Positions 61,641-64,000 of a stretch of DNA of 64,000 nt are shown piece after piece. The stretch's first letter is position 1; each line of letters opens with the position of its first letter. Under the pieces are notes generated by a model. That model had not been told where the DNA came from, did no database searches, and saw only the letters and a program-made list of their open reading frames with translations. Source of the stretch: Salinigranum salinum (lineage in GTDB: Archaea > Halobacteriota > Halobacteria > Halobacteriales > Haloferacaceae); assembly GCF_009176545.1 (NCBI RefSeq), contig NZ_VTOJ01000002.1, forward strand, positions 186,001-250,000, given 5' to 3'. The translations under genes were made by a program, and so were the position numbers.

Positions 61641-61740
61641 GACGGGTTTAAGTCTCGCATCCACGTCGTTCCGATGAGACAGGCACCGCCTGTGTCACTG
61701 ACCCGTAGGAGCAGCATCCTGCGTACTACGGAGGTGAATA
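61641..61740 (+). promoter_or_regulatory. uL1 operon promoter and structured leader
   Basis: A TATA box GGGTTTAAGTC (61644-61654) is followed by a leader of about 65-70 bases. The leader has an ACAGGC-ACC-GCCTGT hairpin (61679-61693) and a Shine-Dalgarno sequence GGAGGTG (61730-61736) just before the ATG. uL1 is known to repress its own operon by binding an mRNA site that mimics its 23S rRNA site, and haloarchaeal examples have this site in the leader. The hairpin region is the candidate here. Confidence 0.55.
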
Positions 61741-62379
61741 ATGGCAGACACGATAGTCGAAGCAGTCTCACGCGCACTGGATGAGGCCCCGCCTCGCAAC
61801 TTCCGCGAGACCGTGGACCTCGCCATCAACCTGCGCGACCTAGACCTCAACGATCCAGCGAACCGCGTCGACGAGAGCGTCGTCCTCCCTGCCGGGACCG
61901 GACAGGACACCACGATCGTGGTGTTCGCGTCCGGCGAGACGGCGCTGCGCGCCGAAGACGTCGCCGACCAGGTGCTCTCGGGGGACGACCTCGAAGAGCT
62001 CGGTGACGACTCCGACGCCGCGAAGGACCTCGCCAACGAGACGGACTTCTTCGTTGCCGAGGCGTCGATGATGCAAGATATTGGCCGGTACCTCGGGACC
62101 GTCCTCGGGCCGCGCGGCAAGATGCCGACGCCGCTGCAGCCCGACGACGACGTCGTCGAGACCGTCAACCGGATGAAGAACACGGTGCAACTGCGCTCTC
62201 GTGACCGACGGACGTTCCACACCCGCGTGGGTGCACAGGACATGTCCGCCGACGAGATCGCGGAGAACATCGACGTCATCATCCGACGGCTCGAGGCGAA
62301 CCTCGAGAAGGGACCACTCAACATCGACGGCATCTACGTCAAGACGACGATGGGGCCGTCCGTGGAGGTGCCCGCATGA
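61741..62379 (+). CDS. rpl1: 50S ribosomal protein uL1
   Basis: uL1 forms the mobile L1 stalk that escorts tRNA out of the E site. The 212-residue protein has [60 protein letters not shown] followed by MPTPL, and [15 protein letters not shown]. It starts the uL1-uL10-P1 operon and overlaps uL10 by four bases. Confidence 0.96.
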   Translation: MADTIVEAVSRALDEAPPRNFRETVDLAINLRDLDLNDPANRVDESVVLPAGTGQDTTIVVFASGETALRAEDVADQVLSGDDLEELGDDSDAAKDLANETDFFVAEASMMQDIGRYLGTVLGPRGKMPTPLQPDDDVVETVNRMKNTVQLRSRDRRTFHTRVGAQDMSADEIAENIDVIIRRLEANLEKGPLNIDGIYVKTTMGPSVEVPA

Positions 62380-63419
62380 GCTCCGAAGCGCGCAAGACCG
62401 AGACCATCCCGCAGTGGAAGCGCGAAGAGGTCGACGAGCTCGTCGAGTTCGTCGACTCCTACCAGTCCGTCGGGGTGGTCCGCGTGACGGGCATCCCCTC
62501 GCGACAGCTCCAGAACATGCGCCGGGACCTCCACGGCACGGCCGCCGTGCGGATGTCTCGCAACACGCTGATGGAGCGCGCGCTGGCCGAGGTCGACGAC
62601 GGCCTCGAGACGCTGAGCGACTACCTCGCCGGCGAGGTGGCGCTCATCGGGACGGACGACAACCCGTTCGGCCTGTTCAAGGAGCTGGAGGCGTCGAAGA
62701 CGCCAGCGCCGATCAACGCGGGCGAGGTCGCCCCGAACGAGATCGTCATCCCCGAAGGTGACACGGGGGTCGACCCCGGACCGTTCGTCGGCGAACTCCA
62801 GCAGGTCGGCGCCGCCGCGCGCATCATGGACGGCTCGATCCACGTGACCGAGGACTCTACGGTGCTGGAGGAGGGCGAGGTCGTCTCCGCCGAGCTGGCG
62901 AACGTCCTCTCCGAACTCGGCATCGAGCCGAAGGAGGTCGGCCTCGACCTCCGTGCGGTGTTCTCCGAGGGCGTCCTGTTCGAGCCGGACGAGCTCGCCA
63001 TCGACGTCGACGAGTACCGCGCCGACATCGAGAGCGCGGCCGCCGCCGGGCGGAACCTCTCGGTCAACGCGGCGTACCCCACGTCGAGAACGGTCGGCAC
63101 GCTCCTGGCGAAGGCCGCCGGCGAGGCCAAATCGGTGGGGCTACAGGCCGCCATCGAGGACGAGGAGCTCATGCCGGACCTGATCCGGCGCGCCGACTCG
63201 CAGTTGCGGGCGCTCGCGGCGCTCGTCGACGACGAGGAGGCGCTCCCGGAGGAGCTGCGCGGTGCGGCCGCCCCCGAACCGGCGGCCGAACCCGACGAAT
63301 CGACTGACGAAGACGAAGACGACGCGGATACGGAGGCGGACGCCGAGGCCGAGGCCGACGAAGACGTCGACGACGACGACGACGACGGCGCGGACGGTCT
63401 CGGTGCGATGTTCGGATAA
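62376..63419 (+). CDS. rplP0: 50S ribosomal protein uL10 (P0)
   Basis: uL10 is the stem of the ribosomal stalk and carries several P1 dimers on its C-terminal helices. The 347-residue protein has the N-terminal rRNA-binding domain ([40 protein letters not shown]), an archaeal insert domain, helical spine ([20 protein letters not shown]) and an acidic tail ending [11 protein letters not shown] 62376 overlaps the uL1 stop. Confidence 0.96.
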   Translation: MSSEARKTETIPQWKREEVDELVEFVDSYQSVGVVRVTGIPSRQLQNMRRDLHGTAAVRMSRNTLMERALAEVDDGLETLSDYLAGEVALIGTDDNPFGLFKELEASKTPAPINAGEVAPNEIVIPEGDTGVDPGPFVGELQQVGAAARIMDGSIHVTEDSTVLEEGEVVSAELANVLSELGIEPKEVGLDLRAVFSEGVLFEPDELAIDVDEYRADIESAAAAGRNLSVNAAYPTSRTVGTLLAKAAGEAKSVGLQAAIEDEELMPDLIRRADSQLRALAALVDDEEALPEELRGAAAPEPAAEPDESTDEDEDDADTEADAEAEADEDVDDDDDDGADGLGAMFG

Positions 63420-63441
63420 CGAGAACACGAGGTACACACCA

Positions 63442-63780
63442 ATGGAATACGTTTACGCAGCACTCACCCTGAACGAATCGGGCGAAGAGATCAACGAGGA
63501 CAACATCACGGCGGTGCTCGAGGCCGCCGGCGTCGACGTCGAGCAGTCCCGCGTGAAGGCGCTCGTCGCCGCGCTCGAGGACGTCGACATCGAGGAGGCC
63601 ATCGAGACGGCCGCCGCCGCGCCCGCCGCGGCCGGTGGGGCCGCCGCCGGCGGCGACGGTGGCGACGACGAGGACGAGGACGACGGCGACGAGGCCGAGG
63701 AAGCCGAAGCCGCCGAGGAAGACGAGGAAGACGAAGACGACGACGCCGGCGGCGAGGGCCTCGGCGAACTCTTCGGCTGA
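63442..63780 (+). CDS. rpl12: 50S ribosomal stalk protein P1 (archaeal L12)
   Basis: P1 dimers bind translation factors through their acidic tail. The 112-residue protein begins [20 protein letters not shown], with a helical dimerisation domain, an Ala/Gly hinge and a tail ending GEGLGELFG. It lies 22 bases after uL10 and ends the operon. Confidence 0.96.
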   Translation: MEYVYAALTLNESGEEINEDNITAVLEAAGVDVEQSRVKALVAALEDVDIEEAIETAAAAPAAAGGAAAGGDGGDDEDEDDGDEAEEAEAAEEDEEDEDDDAGGEGLGELFG

Positions 63781-64000
63781 ACGCGGCCACACTCGTTCGC
63801 GTTCACGACTCCCATCACGTTCTTTCGAAACGCCGGACGACGAGCGGCGGCTTCGCCCGCCGTGAGACGGCCCCGGTCTGACAGGGAACGAGCGAACGAG
63901 GCGGAACGCGAGGCCCACGAACCGGGTGTCGACAGTCGTGAGCTACGCCGCGGCGGGGAACTGACGGAGCCTGCCTCGACCGAGGACCGAGTTTCGGTGT
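63781..64000. other. Downstream flank, no gene seen
   Basis: After P1 there is a short T-rich ACGTTCTTTCG (63818-63828) that could end transcription. The rest of the window shows no gene with a convincing start or family signature. Confidence 0.3.

Overview
The window is a chromosomal segment of a haloarchaeon (class Halobacteria). Support comes from the high GC content, strongly acidic proteins, archaeal-type ribosomal and RNA polymerase genes (uS13-uS4-uS11-RpoD, eL18-uL13-uS9-RpoN-RpoK, enolase-uS2, uL1-uL10-P1), an S-layer glycoprotein with a C-terminal PGF-CTERM signal, Tat lipoproteins, and TATA boxes about 25-35 bases before start codons, as in leaderless genes. I cannot name the genus from sequence alone.

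Layout. 0-4 kb: the end of an unknown gene, then succinate dehydrogenase sdhCDBA. 4.2-9.1 kb: a malformed tRNA-like sequence, a small HTH regulator with a palindromic operator, a zinc-finger microprotein, a membrane-anchored HTH protein, a secreted disordered protein and small membrane or zinc-ribbon proteins. 9.2-14.7 kb: a cell-surface locus holding a short S-layer paralogue, the S-layer glycoprotein and a TupA-like ATP-grasp protein. 14.8-21.3 kb: tRNA-Thr with a partial copy of its 3' end, a GNAT acetyltransferase, and a branched-chain amino-acid-type ABC transporter (livHMGF) with a convergent substrate-binding lipoprotein whose two halves are in reversed order. 21.6-28.3 kb: uridine kinase, DUF5785, a frameshifted gene, hypothetical proteins, a uracil-DNA glycosylase, an Mrp Fe-S carrier ATPase and moaA. 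28.7-35.1 kb: tRNA-Ser, the ribosomal/RNA polymerase operons, tRNA-Leu with a partial 3' copy, enolase and uS2. 35.3-44.4 kb: accessory genes (uS10-like protein, glyoxalase-like, DUF2342 metalloprotease, BCCT transporter, lipoprotein, small hypothetical genes). 44.5-53.3 kb: nucleic-acid enzymes (Dna2/Cas4-like nuclease-helicase, C2H2 zinc-finger protein, Lhr-type helicase, MBL-fold hydrolase). 53.3-57.4 kb: isopentenyl phosphate kinase with mevalonate kinase (archaeal lipid precursors), an acetoacetate-decarboxylase-like protein and an M42 peptidase. 57.5-64 kb: small genes, uL11, a pyridoxamine-oxidase-like protein, an FAD oxidoreductase, and the uL1-uL10-P1 operon with a structured leader.

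Most of the window is housekeeping. The most unusual observation is the circularly permuted ligand-binding protein at 19955-21268: sequence normally in the C-terminal half follows the lipobox directly, and the normal N-terminal half comes last. Other items worth checking are the tandem S-layer paralogue, the tRNA-derived 3' remnants, the tRNA-like sequence at 4.2 kb, two operator-like palindromes, and three clusters of tandem repeats.
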